64,000 nucleotides of DNA from Arachis hypogaea. Taxonomy: Eukaryota > Streptophyta > Magnoliopsida > Fabales > Fabaceae. Made by a program: the position numbers and the translations under genes. Below are positions 1-8,583 of the stretch, piece by piece (the first letter of the stretch is position 1; each line of letters opens with the position of its first letter). The stretch covers positions 90,004,626 through 90,068,625 of the forward strand of contig NC_092048.1 in the NCBI RefSeq assembly GCF_003086295.3. Direction: 5' to 3'. Below the pieces are notes generated by a model, which ran no database searches, had not been told where the DNA came from, and saw only the letters and a list, made by a program, of their open reading frames with translations.

Positions 1-211
1 TTCCTGTCATTTAAAATTCTGTTGATTACAATTTCACACAATTCACTTCAATGTTAGCTTGACTAAACTAATCACCCACTAAAGTTGCTTGATCCATCAA
101 TCCCTGTGGGATCGACCTCACTCTAAGTGAGTTTTACTACTTGATGCGACCCAGTATACTTGCCGGTTAGATTTGGATGTTGGAATTCATTTTCCAAAAA
201 TTTTCCCATCA
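1..211 (+). repeat. 3' end of the 5' LTR of element A
   Basis: Near-identical to 5178-5388, the end of the 3' LTR. Contains the conserved U5 module (GATCGACCTCACTC… then CGACCCAGTATACTTGCCGG) and ends in CATCA. Confidence 0.93.
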
Positions 212-217
212 AGTTTT

Positions 218-235
218 TGGCACCGTTGCCGGGGA
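218..235 (+). other. Primer-binding site, tRNA-Asp type (element A)
   Basis: TGGCACCGTTGCCGGGGA lies 6 bp after the LTR end. It is complementary to the 3' end of plant tRNA-Asp(GTC) with one mismatch (fifth base A, not G). Confidence 0.88.
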
Positions 236-387
236 TTGATTTAGATCAACAATGATTAAGTGGGTGAGAAGTCTAGATCAAGCATTTTCTTTGTCTTTGT
301 TCTCTGTTTTAAATTGATAGCAAGGTGTTTGAGCTATTGCCTCACTAAGAAATTCTTTCTCTGTGACATGATTTTCAATTTTCATTG

Positions 388-1452
388 ATGTTTACAAAAT
401 ACAAATGGAGTTCAACTCATCTTATGGTCAAACAAAATTTTATGGGATATCACCCACCATCACCAATCTCTAATGGTGGCTGGGAATATCACCAAGAAAA
501 TACAAATTCTAAGCACTCCAATCCATGGAGATTTGCTTCAGAGACACAAGATGAGCAAGAAAACGATATGGGATATTTTCTTCCACAAAATGATGCTAGT
601 CATGATTCTAATGGTGGCTGGAAAGAGAATTCTAATGCTCCATATGATATTCATCCAAAGATGCCATCACTTGACCATGCTTCAACAGAAAGCCCCTATC
701 AAAACTCACCACCCACACAAACTTCCATGAACCAAAGCCTCTCAAAGCTTGAGACCATGTGTGAAAAATATGAGAGAGAGGCACAAATATCCTGGAACGA
801 GCAAGAGAATTCATTCAAAAATATAGAAGTGATGATAAACCAAATGTTAAGTGCAAGGGAGAAAGTGGAAGAGCAAGATGAGGAGGCTACTGCATCAAGT
901 GAACTTCCAATAAAGAATGAGGTGGTTGAAAATGAAACTGCACTTGAGGTAACAAGGGAACATTCACAACCCTCACAAACTTTCCTTGAATCTGTGATCA
1001 AAAAATATGAAGAAGAGATGAAGAAATCTTGGGAAGAACAACAAACCTCCTCCATAAAAGAACTATTAAGTCAAATGTTGGGTGCAAAGAAAGGAGTGGA
1101 GGAGCATGAAAGTGAGGAAGTCATTCCAGAAAATTTACACTCAAGTGAGGCAGAGAAGTACATGAAGGAAGAGTTCATGGAACCACCAATTCAAAAGACT
1201 CTTGATGAATACAAAACTCCAATAATCACACAGAAATCATGTCTTGAAATCAAAGAAGTGAAGGCAACTAGCAAGAGCACCAATCCTGTCCCTGATCCAG
1301 CAAGCAAGATCAATCAAGTCATTTGCAAAAGGAAGCTTGCTGAGAAAAGGCCAAGACAAGGGACACTAGCTGAATCCTTCCCTCCTTTGAGGTCATTCCT
1401 CTTAACAAACTGGAAGAAGAGGAAGAAAGTGAAGAACAACATGTCAAGCTAA
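388..1452 (+). CDS. Orphan retrotransposon ORF of element A (function unknown)
   Basis: I do not recognise this about 354-residue protein. It is hydrophilic, with an Asn/Gly/Trp-rich N-terminal third (SNGGWEYHQ repeated in variant form as SNGGWKENS), a Glu/Lys-rich middle likely to form coiled coils (two copies of a segment like YEEEMKKSWEEQ), and a basic tail (NWKKRKKVK) that could bind nucleic acid. It is homologous along its length to the 382-residue ORF of element C. It lacks gag, zinc-knuckle, protease and polymerase motifs. The N-terminus looks shifted: relative to C there is an extra A in the A-run near 432-437, so the start used by C (ATG at about 399) is out of frame here and the first ~17 residues from ATG 388 are read in another frame. 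Probably degenerating. Confidence 0.6.
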   Translation: MFTKYKWSSTHLMVKQNFMGYHPPSPISNGGWEYHQENTNSKHSNPWRFASETQDEQENDMGYFLPQNDASHDSNGGWKENSNAPYDIHPKMPSLDHASTESPYQNSPPTQTSMNQSLSKLETMCEKYEREAQISWNEQENSFKNIEVMINQMLSAREKVEEQDEEATASSELPIKNEVVENETALEVTREHSQPSQTFLESVIKKYEEEMKKSWEEQQTSSIKELLSQMLGAKKGVEEHESEEVIPENLHSSEAEKYMKEEFMEPPIQKTLDEYKTPIITQKSCLEIKEVKATSKSTNPVPDPASKINQVICKRKLAEKRPRQGTLAESFPPLRSFLLTNWKKRKKVKNNMSS

Positions 1453-1471
1453 TGACACTAAAAGAGCACTT

Positions 1472-1489
1472 GTTGGGAGGTAACCCAAC
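1472..1489 (+). promoter_or_regulatory. Post-ORF stem-loop (A)
   Basis: GTTGGG-AGGTAA-CCCAAC, 20 nt after the orphan-ORF stop and preceded by AAAAGAGCACTT. The same structure follows the first or pol ORF in elements B, D, E and K with paired changes in the stem. Function unknown. Confidence 0.6.
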
Positions 1490-3207
1490 CATAGGTAACA
1501 ATTCTTCTCTGCTTTGTTTTCTTTCTTTGCTTTGTTTAAATTCAATAAATTGGCATATGGTTACATTCTAAGTTTGGTGTTGCCTTGCAACAAATTGTTT
1601 TCAATCTTTTTGGATGATTGCATCAAATTAAAAATGAAAGTGACACACCAAGATTCTAAGTTTGGTGTGCCACTTATTTTTCTATGCAATTTATTCAAGC
1701 AACACTACTTGTTTGCATAATCATAATGCCTCTGCAATTTTATTTTTCTCTTTTGGTTTAACATTTTAATTTCATCTTTATTCATTTACATTTTTTTTAT
1801 GCTTTCTTTTATTAACTGTGTTTGTTAATGCATCACCAAGAGAGCTTTATTCATGACAAGATTCTTGGCTTGGTGATTGTATTTAACATACAACAGTTTC
1901 ATTTAGTCTTATTTCAAATAAAATGGACATAGGATTGCATTCTAAGTTTGGTGTTGCTATGCAACAAAAATTTGGTTCTAATCCTTACAAGATACTTGCA
2001 TCAATTCCAAGTGAAAGTGTCACACTAAGTTTGGTGTGCCACTTATTCTTTATGCAAAGTATTATGCTCACCTTCTTAAGTTTGCAATCACAATGTCTCT
2101 GTCTCTTGTGCCTTGATTATTATCTTTAATTTTGCTTGCTTAGAACACATGTACTACTAACTTTTCATTGTGTAAGACATTCATGATCCATCTTAGCCCC
2201 ATAGCCACGGTTCTAATAGTTGCTTGAGGATGAGCAAGCATTCTGAGTTGGTATGGGAAGGAGGAGAATGGGAGGAAAATGACAACAATAGAGAAGATGA
2301 ACTACAAGGTTGTAAAGTTCCTTTTCCTCTCATTTGTTTCAAGCACTATAAATTGCATGATTGTCTTTACCTTCTCTGTATGCATGTGTGTATGAAAAGG
2401 CATAGTTTGATTTCTAAATTGCAACATGGTGTTGTGGCATTATGACTACCAACTTGAGTTTTGTGAATTCAAAAGCAATAGAGTATCATGATCATAAACA
2501 AACAAGGCATTAAAGAAGATTTTAGCATATGCATAAAAGTATTGGAAAGCTAGTATGTTTGATTGTTGCTTAATTGCATTGGATTTTTTTTAATTGAAGT
2601 TTTCATCTAGGACATTTTGTGAAATCTTTTGAAAATCATGACAACCTTGAAGAGGCAAATACAATTAAAGCAAGAAAAGAAAAAGGGAAAGAATGAGAAA
2701 GCTGAAGGCTCTGAGTACCAATGGCAATTTATTTGTTAAGTACTTGTGGTGTTTATGTATCAAGCCAAATGCTTGAAAACAAAACACTTAGAAGTCAAGG
2801 TTAGGCTCAAAGTGCAAAAGCACTCCCTCAAAGCTCAAGGCTCTGAGCATCAATGATTAGAGAGTCAAGAAAAGAAAAGAAAAATGAGCTTAATGAAGTT
2901 CTCTAATCAAATGCTTGTGGTGCTTATGTATCAAGTGGTAATACTTGAAAACAAAGCATTTAGAAGTCGTAGCTTTGTTATCAACTCATGGGGCAAAGCA
3001 CCCAAAAGAAGAAGCTAACAAGAAAATTAAAAGTTTGCTTCAAGGAAGAAATATAAGAAAAAGATTTCATAAATTGAGCTAGATGGAAGCATCAATCATT
3101 TACATTTCTTTTGTGATTATAGCTTGCTTAGAAAACTAGCTTACCATGAAAATTAATTTGCTATTCTTCTCACCTTGGTTTGTCAATCTTTATTGCATGA
3201 TTCTTTT
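1490..3207 (+). other. 3' untranslated internal region of element A
   Basis: No credible gene. Holds four copies of the word AAGTTTGGTGT (about 1568, 1657, 1940 and 2026), each followed by a short phrase such as GCCACTTA or TTGC. From 2640 to 3060 it has purine-rich degenerate repeats (AAGAAAAGAAAA, GGCTCTGAG… twice, ATGCTTGTGGTGCTTATGTATCAAG twice). The same region is conserved in element C. Confidence 0.7.
2220..2237 (+). promoter_or_regulatory. Internal AGGA stem-loop (A)
   Basis: TTGCTTG-AGGA-TGAGCAA (two wobble pairs) followed by CATTCTGAGTTGGTATGGGAAGG, a variant of the pre-LTR tract. Internal copy of the hairpin found just before the 3' LTR. Confidence 0.5.
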
Positions 3208-3244
3208 CTTGCTTGGGGACAAGCAAGGTTTAAATTTGGTGTTG
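3208..3244 (+). promoter_or_regulatory. Pre-LTR stem-loop and putative priming tract (A)
   Basis: CTTGCTTG-GGGA-CAAGCAAG is a perfect 8-bp stem, followed by GTTTAAATTTGGTGTTG directly abutting the 3' LTR. This is where the polypurine tract of an LTR element should be, although the bases adjoining the LTR are not purely purine. Confidence 0.6.
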
Positions 3245-5388
3245 TGATGACATATCACCATGTCATGTTTTTCTATGCTTTTTCGTACAAGTAATTGATA
3301 ATTAGTGCTTAAATATTGCATTCTTTTGTGCTTAAATGGTATATTTTCTTGATCTTTTGATTTTATAAACTTTGTAGGAAATAAAAAGAAAAAGAAGCAA
3401 AGAAGCACAAAATAAGCTAAAAAGGAGAAAAAAAGAGCTTTGGGGCACACTTTGAAGTTGGAGCACACTTTGGAGCCTTAGGCCACGCTTTTAAAAGCGT
3501 GGCCCATGACCAAATCAAGGAAGCTTCATCAGCACAGCCACCCAGGAGCTCAACGTTTGCGCCAACGTTTGCCTCAAACGTGAGGTCAAACGTTGGCTAA
3601 GGAATACCTTGGGAAATGTTGCTCCCCACAGCCTGAAGGGGCATACTTCCAACAAAAATAACTTGAGCTACAGAGCTCCAAATGAGGTGATTCCAAAACC
3701 ATTGGAAAGTAGGAATCAAAAGCTTTCCAAGCATATATGGCACTGCATAGTGGACACTAAAATTGAGGGAGAAAACTGCCCCAAAATGTGCATAAACGAA
3801 CATGGTGTCAACCTGTAGTGAGGCCAACTGACCTCTGCACCTTCGACGGAGTATAACTCGAGTTGTCAAGCTCCAAATGATGCTCTTCCAACGGCATTGG
3901 AAAGTAGACATTTAGGGCTTTCCAACAATGTATAATAGTATGGGGTGGACAGCACGTTTGAGCTTCCGAATCTGGCAATGTTCCCAACGTTTGCGTTCAC
4001 GTTTGACCTCAAACGTGGGGTCAAACGTGAGTGACAGCAATACCAGCGACCTTGTCCCCTTCAAAGGAGCATAACTTGAGTTGTAGATGTCCAATTAAGA
4101 TGATTCCAGTTGCATTGGAAAGCTGACATTCAGAGCTTTCCAACCATATATAATAGTCTATAGTGGGCATGAAATTGGCAACGTTGACAAGAGGACAAAG
4201 AAGCGTCTGAAGACTTGAACTTCAAAAACACACCCAGGAGGACTTAACGTTTGAGCTCACGTTTGACCTCAAACGTGAACTCAAACATGAGTGACAGCAA
4301 ACCACCATTCTGCATCATGCCATTACAAGACGTTTGAGTCAACGTTTGCCTCAAACGTTGACTCAAACGTGAATGATCCCAATTCCATCAAGGCCATCCA
4401 GATCCATTCTTCCTCAAATTCAAAGCAAGCTAAGCCCATTACCATCACTCAAAGGCACACAGAGAAGCTAGATTAGGAATTTCATTCAATTGTAATTTGT
4501 TTTTAATTTCAATTTCATTTTTATTTTCATTTGAAAAAGCCTATATAAGGCATCCTTATCATCTTTGTAAGGAGGCTGGCTCCACGAGGGAGCATTAGGA
4601 ATAGAGAACTCTCTCTCTTTAGTTTTTCTCTTTGTTTTGAATCTTGGGTTGAGAATTGAAGGAATTCTGTTTCATTCTCACTTTGAGATTTCTCTTGTTC
4701 TTCTTCTATAAAATTTCAGTGAATTAAGGATTTGAATCAACACTCTGTTTACTGCTTTCATCTTCATTTCTTTTGCAAATTGTTCTTTATTGGATCAAGG
4801 AAGGACTTGAGATCTAGACTTGTTTTCTAGTCTCATTGAGCCCCTGAGATCTTCACTTGTCTTTCTAGATTTCACAATTGATTTGAGTTTTCTTGCTGAT
4901 TTACTTTTCTACTAGAGTTTTCTTCTCTGCAATTTTTACTTTCTACTGCATTGCTTCCAATTTACATTTCCTGCACATTTACATTCTACACTTTAACTTT
5001 GAGCTTGCTGCAAATCTGAATTTACTTTTCTTGCCTTGGATCCATTGCTTTCTTTAATTTCCAGCACCCAGCCCCCCTTTACTTTTGATGCAATTTACAT
5101 TTCTTGTCATTTAAGTTTCTGCAATTTACATTGCTTGTTCTTTAAGTTTTTGCCCATTTACATTCTGCAACTTTAATTTCCTGTCATTTAAAATTTTGTT
5201 GGTTACAATTTCACACAATTCACTTCAATGTTAGCTTGACTAAACTAATCACCCACTAAAGTTGCTTGATCCATCAATCCCTGGGGGATCGACCTCACTC
5301 TAAGTGAGTTTTACTACTTGATGCGACCCGGTATACTTGCCAGTTAGATTTGGATGTTGGAATTCGTTTTCCAAAAATTTTCCCATCA
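3245..5388 (+). repeat. 3' LTR of element A (2144 bp)
   Basis: Starts TGATGACATATCACC and ends CCCATCA. Contains an AACGTTTG palindrome array, three copies of the hairpin module (TTGGAAAG at 3702, 3897 and 4115 with matching CTTTCCAA), a TATA box (TATATAA, 4542-4548) and the U5 module near 5276-5345. Similar ends to the element C LTRs, but the middle differs. Confidence 0.92.
3545..4370 (+). repeat. AACGTTTG / CAAACGTT self-complementary array in LTR A
   Basis: Clusters of facing words (AACGTTTG…CAAACGTG) at 3550-3595, 3985-4030, 4246-4290 and 4328-4372, separated by the hairpin modules. Each cluster can fold on itself. Confidence 0.8.
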
Positions 5389-6211
5389 AAGGCAGTAGAC
5401 TATGTATCTAAATGGGTAGAAGCAATTGCCACACCCACTAACGATACTAAGACCGTGCTAAAATTCCTCCAGAAACATATCTTTAGCAGATTTGGCATCC
5501 CAGAGTATTAATCAGTGACGGGGGCACTCATTTCTGCAATAAACAGCTATACTCTGCTATGGTCTGATATGGAATTAGCCACAAAGTAGCAACTTCATAT
5601 CACCCACAGACAAATGGGCAGGCTGAAGTCTCTAATAGAGAACTAAAAAGAATCCTGGAACGGACTGTAATTGGCCGTAGAAAGAATTAGGCAAAAAGAT
5701 TGGATGATGCTCTGTGGCCATACAGAACAGCATTCAAGACTCCTATAGGAACCTCTCCCTACCAGCTTGTGTATGGCAAGGCCTGTCATCTGCCCGTGGA
5801 ACTGGAACATAAGGCCTATTGGGAAACAGATTCCTAAACCTAGACGCCAAGTTAGCTGGAGAGAAAAGATTGCTCCAGATGAATGAGCTAGAGGAATTCA
5901 GACTCAATGCTTTTGAAAATGCTAAAATTTATAAGGAGAAAGCAAAAAAGTGGCATGACAAGAAAATGTCATCTAGAGTCTTTGAACCAGGACAGAAGGT
6001 TCTGCTATTTAACTCTAGGCTCAGACTATTCTCCGGGAAATTGAAATCCCGGTGGAGGGGACCATATGTGATTACAAGTGTATCACCATACGGATATGTT
6101 GAGCTTCAGGATTTTGACTCTGACAAAAAGTTCATTGTTAATGGACTGAGAATCAAACATTATCTTGAAAGCAATTTTGAGCAAGAATGCTCAAAACTGA
6201 GGCTTGAATAA
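5389..6211 (+). pseudogene. Integrase, C-terminal two thirds (element B)
   Basis: Reads through the integrase core ([43 protein letters not shown], with the catalytic Glu kept) into the C-terminal domain (FEPGQKVLLFNSRLR…GKLKSRW.GPYV), without a chromodomain. The N-terminal zinc-binding part and first catalytic Asp lie beyond the element A insertion. Broken by a frameshift near 5508, stop codons near 5568 and 5688, and a further break near 5820; the last 130 residues (5819-6211) are open. Confidence 0.9.
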
Positions 6212-6252
6212 AGCTCAGTCAAGGTCCAGCTAAAGATAATAAAGAAGCGCTT

Positions 6253-6270
6253 GCTGGGAGGCAACCCAGC
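6253..6270 (+). promoter_or_regulatory. Post-ORF stem-loop (B)
   Basis: GCTGGG-AGGCAA-CCCAGC, 41 nt after the integrase stop, preceded by AAAGAAGCGCTT. The second pair is C-G where element A has T-A. Confidence 0.65.
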
Positions 6271-6419
6271 CATTAGCAAGTTATTTGTTTTACTTAATAC
6301 TTAGAGAAGTTTAATATAAATTCTCTTCAAGATTAATCATCAAATTGTAGGAATTCACAGAGTTACAGAAGGATTCAGCGCAAAAAGCAGAGAAAAGGAG
6401 CTCACTGGCAAGAAAACGC

Positions 6420-6715
6420 CAGTAAGGGGCATTTTGGGCGTTAAATGCCAGAATGGATACCATTCTGGGCGTTTAACGCCAGTAAAGATACCATTTTGGG
6501 CGTTAAACGCCAGAATGGGTACCATTCTGGGCGTTTAACGCTAGAATTGCAGTATCCTGGGCGTTCAGAAAAACGCCCAGTAACAAAAGATTTCTGGCGT
6601 TTAACGCCAGCCAGGGTACCTGGCTAGGCGTTAAACGCCCACAATGGCCAACATATGGGCGTTAAACGCGAGAATGGATACCATTCTGGGCGTTTAATGC
6701 CAGAAAGACAGGGGG
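6420..6715 (+). repeat. GGCGTTTAACGCC palindrome array (B)
   Basis: About ten words of the type TGGGCGTTTAACGCCAG spaced 30-45 bp apart, alternating between GGCGTTAAACGCC and GGCGTTTAACGCC. Each is almost self-complementary; spacers include ATGGATACCATTCTG. Apparent ORFs here are a by-product of the repeat. Confidence 0.88.
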
Positions 6716-7178
6716 AGGATTTTGTTTTCCACTTCAAAATTTTTCAAATTTTCATGTTTTGACTCATAACTTTCTGCATAAACATGTTTCAAACTTTCAT
6801 CATTCACCCTCAATTTTCAAAAATTCAACAATTTTCTAAATCTCTTTTCAAATTTCTTTCAAATCCTTCCCAAATCTTCTTCAAAAACTCACGTATCTTT
6901 TCAATTTCTTTCCAAATCTTTTCCAACTCATCATATCATCTCTTAATTCTTAGATGCATAAACAAATTTTCAAATTTAACCTCTTTATATCTTTTCTATT
7001 TAAAAATCTCATCTTTTTCATATCATGACTCTATTTTCTTCCACCAATCATATCTTTATGTCATCTCTTTTTCAAATTTTTGAAATCCCTCCCCTCCACT
7101 TATAAATACACATTCGGCCATCCCCATCTCTCCACCATTCGACTTTGCCTCTCCTCCTCTCTCTCCCCTTTCCTTTCT
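6716..7178 (+). other. Untranslated spacer before the env-like ORF (B)
   Basis: Pyrimidine- and T-rich (TTTTCAAATTT-like words), ending in a CTCTCCTCCTCTCTCTCCCC tract. No gene seen. Confidence 0.6.
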
Positions 7179-7198
7179 TTTGCTTGAGGGCAAGCAAA
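7179..7198 (+). promoter_or_regulatory. AGGA-type stem-loop upstream of the env-like ORF (B)
   Basis: TTTGCTTG-AGGG-CAAGCAAA, perfect 8-bp stem, then CTCTAAGTTTGGTGTG. It ends 54 nt before the ATG of the env-like ORF; element E has the same arrangement. Confidence 0.6.
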
Positions 7199-7252
7199 CC
7201 TCTAAGTTTGGTGTGTTTTTCCATGATCACCGAGCTAAGACTCATCAAGATC

Positions 7253-8386
7253 ATGGCTCCTAAGGGAAAACAAACCAATTCAAAAGGCAAGAAAGAGAAT
7301 ACTCCAAAGAGTCTTTGGAATCAAGAGAGGTTCTTCACCAAATAACATGCAGACCATTACCATAAAATAATGGGTCTAAGATCAGTGATCCCAGAAGTTA
7401 AATTCGATCTGAAAGAAGACGAATATCCGGAGATCCAAGAGTAAATTCGAAACAGAGGATGGGAAATTCTAGCTAATCCTGAAACAATGGTTGGAAGAAA
7501 CATGGTTCAGGAATTCTATTCAAATTTGTGGCTGACAGATAAGCAGAGAATAACTGGAACCGCCTTTCATACCTACCGAACCATGGTCAGAGGGAGAATT
7601 ATTTACTTCTATTTGGACAAAATAAGAGAGGTCTTCAAACTGCCTCAACTACAAGATGATCCAGAATCCTTTAATAGGAGAATGGTGAGAGAGGATAAGG
7701 GGTTTGACCAAGTTCTAGAGGACATATGCCTCCCTGGAACTAAGTGGATAACCAATTCAAAAGGTGTCCCAAACCAACTCAAGAGAGGAGATCTCAAACC
7801 AGTCGCAAGAGGCTGGTTGGACTTCATTGGGCGTTCCATACTGCCCACTAGCAACCATTCTAAGGTCACTGTCAAAAGAGCGATGATGATTCATTGTATT
7901 ATGTTGGGAAACGAAGTGGAGATTCATCATCTGATTTCTTGTGAGATTTACACAATTGAAAATAAGAACTCTACTGAAGCCAAACTGGCATACCCAAGCT
8001 TAATTTCTCTGCTATGTAAAGATGCTGGGGTGAGGATGGGAGTAGATGAATTCATCCTAATCGAACACCCAATCACCAAGAAGTCAATGGAAGGAGAACA
8101 AGTGCAAGACAACTCCATCAAAAGGAGGGCGCAGGAGTTCCTCCCAGAAATCTCTGAAATTGACTACTGGACCCTCCTAGAAGCATCTGTCGCCAAGCTG
8201 CAAGAAGCTATGAATCAACTAAAGGAAGAACAGTAGAATCAAAACTGCATGCTCTGCAAGCTGCTTAAGGAACAGGAGAAGCAGGGGTGTGAGCTACAAG
8301 AGTTGAAGCGCCAGAAGCTCTCCCTTGAAGGATCAAACACCCCACAGATTGAAGAAGCATCCACTTCTCAAAATCAAGGTTGTTGA
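7253..8386 (+). pseudogene. Env-like third ORF, 'putative plant transposon protein' type (B)
   Basis: One reading frame of 378 codons from ATG 7253 (MAPKGKQ…) to TGA 8384-8386, interrupted by three in-frame stops at 7343-7345, 7442-7444 and 8234-8236. The middle (7487-8233, 249 open residues) has features I associate with the plant-retrotransposon family often named putative plant transposon protein: EFYSNLW near the start, VRGRIIYFYLDKIREVF, and KVTVKRAMMIHCIMLG.EVEIHHLI. The Lys-rich N-terminus and Gln/Glu/Leu-rich C-terminus (probable coiled coil) are typical of this third ORF. No signal peptide or clear membrane span was seen, so 'env-like' refers to position only. Confidence 0.72.
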
Positions 8387-8583
8387 GTCCTAACTCTGTG
8401 ATAACCTTTATTATTAGGAATTTATTTTAAGAGTCATTTATTTTTCTGTTTTTGATTTCTGTCTTCTACTATTATTGGTCTGCTCTTATATTTTTTTTAG
8501 TCTTATTTTTTTCCATAATTAATAATAAAAAAATTTAAAGTTTATGTCCTAAAGCTATGAATGTCCTATGAATCCATCACCTT

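Larger units (their letters stand above)
1..5388 (+). mobile_element. Element A: non-autonomous LTR retrotransposon (5' end outside window)
   Basis: Order: end of a 5' LTR (1-211), primer-binding site, one ORF, long 3' untranslated internal region, pre-LTR hairpin and tract, 3' LTR (3245-5388). The two LTR ends match (…CCCATCA). No gag, protease, reverse transcriptase or integrase is visible, so the element must be moved in trans. It interrupts the integrase of element B; the 5 bp after the 3' LTR (AAGGC, 5389-5393) should be one target-site copy, but the other lies upstream of the window. It is a close relative of element C with a shorter LTR. Confidence 0.9.
5389..8583 (+). mobile_element. 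Element B, first visible part (integrase to 3' untranslated region)
   Basis: An older FIDEL-like Ty3/gypsy element interrupted twice: by element A in its integrase and by element C at 8583/16298. Order: integrase fragment, post-ORF hairpin, GGCGTTTAACGCC array, AGGA hairpin, env-like ORF. It resumes at 16298 and ends with its 3' LTR at 18778; its 5' half must lie before the window. Confidence 0.88.
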
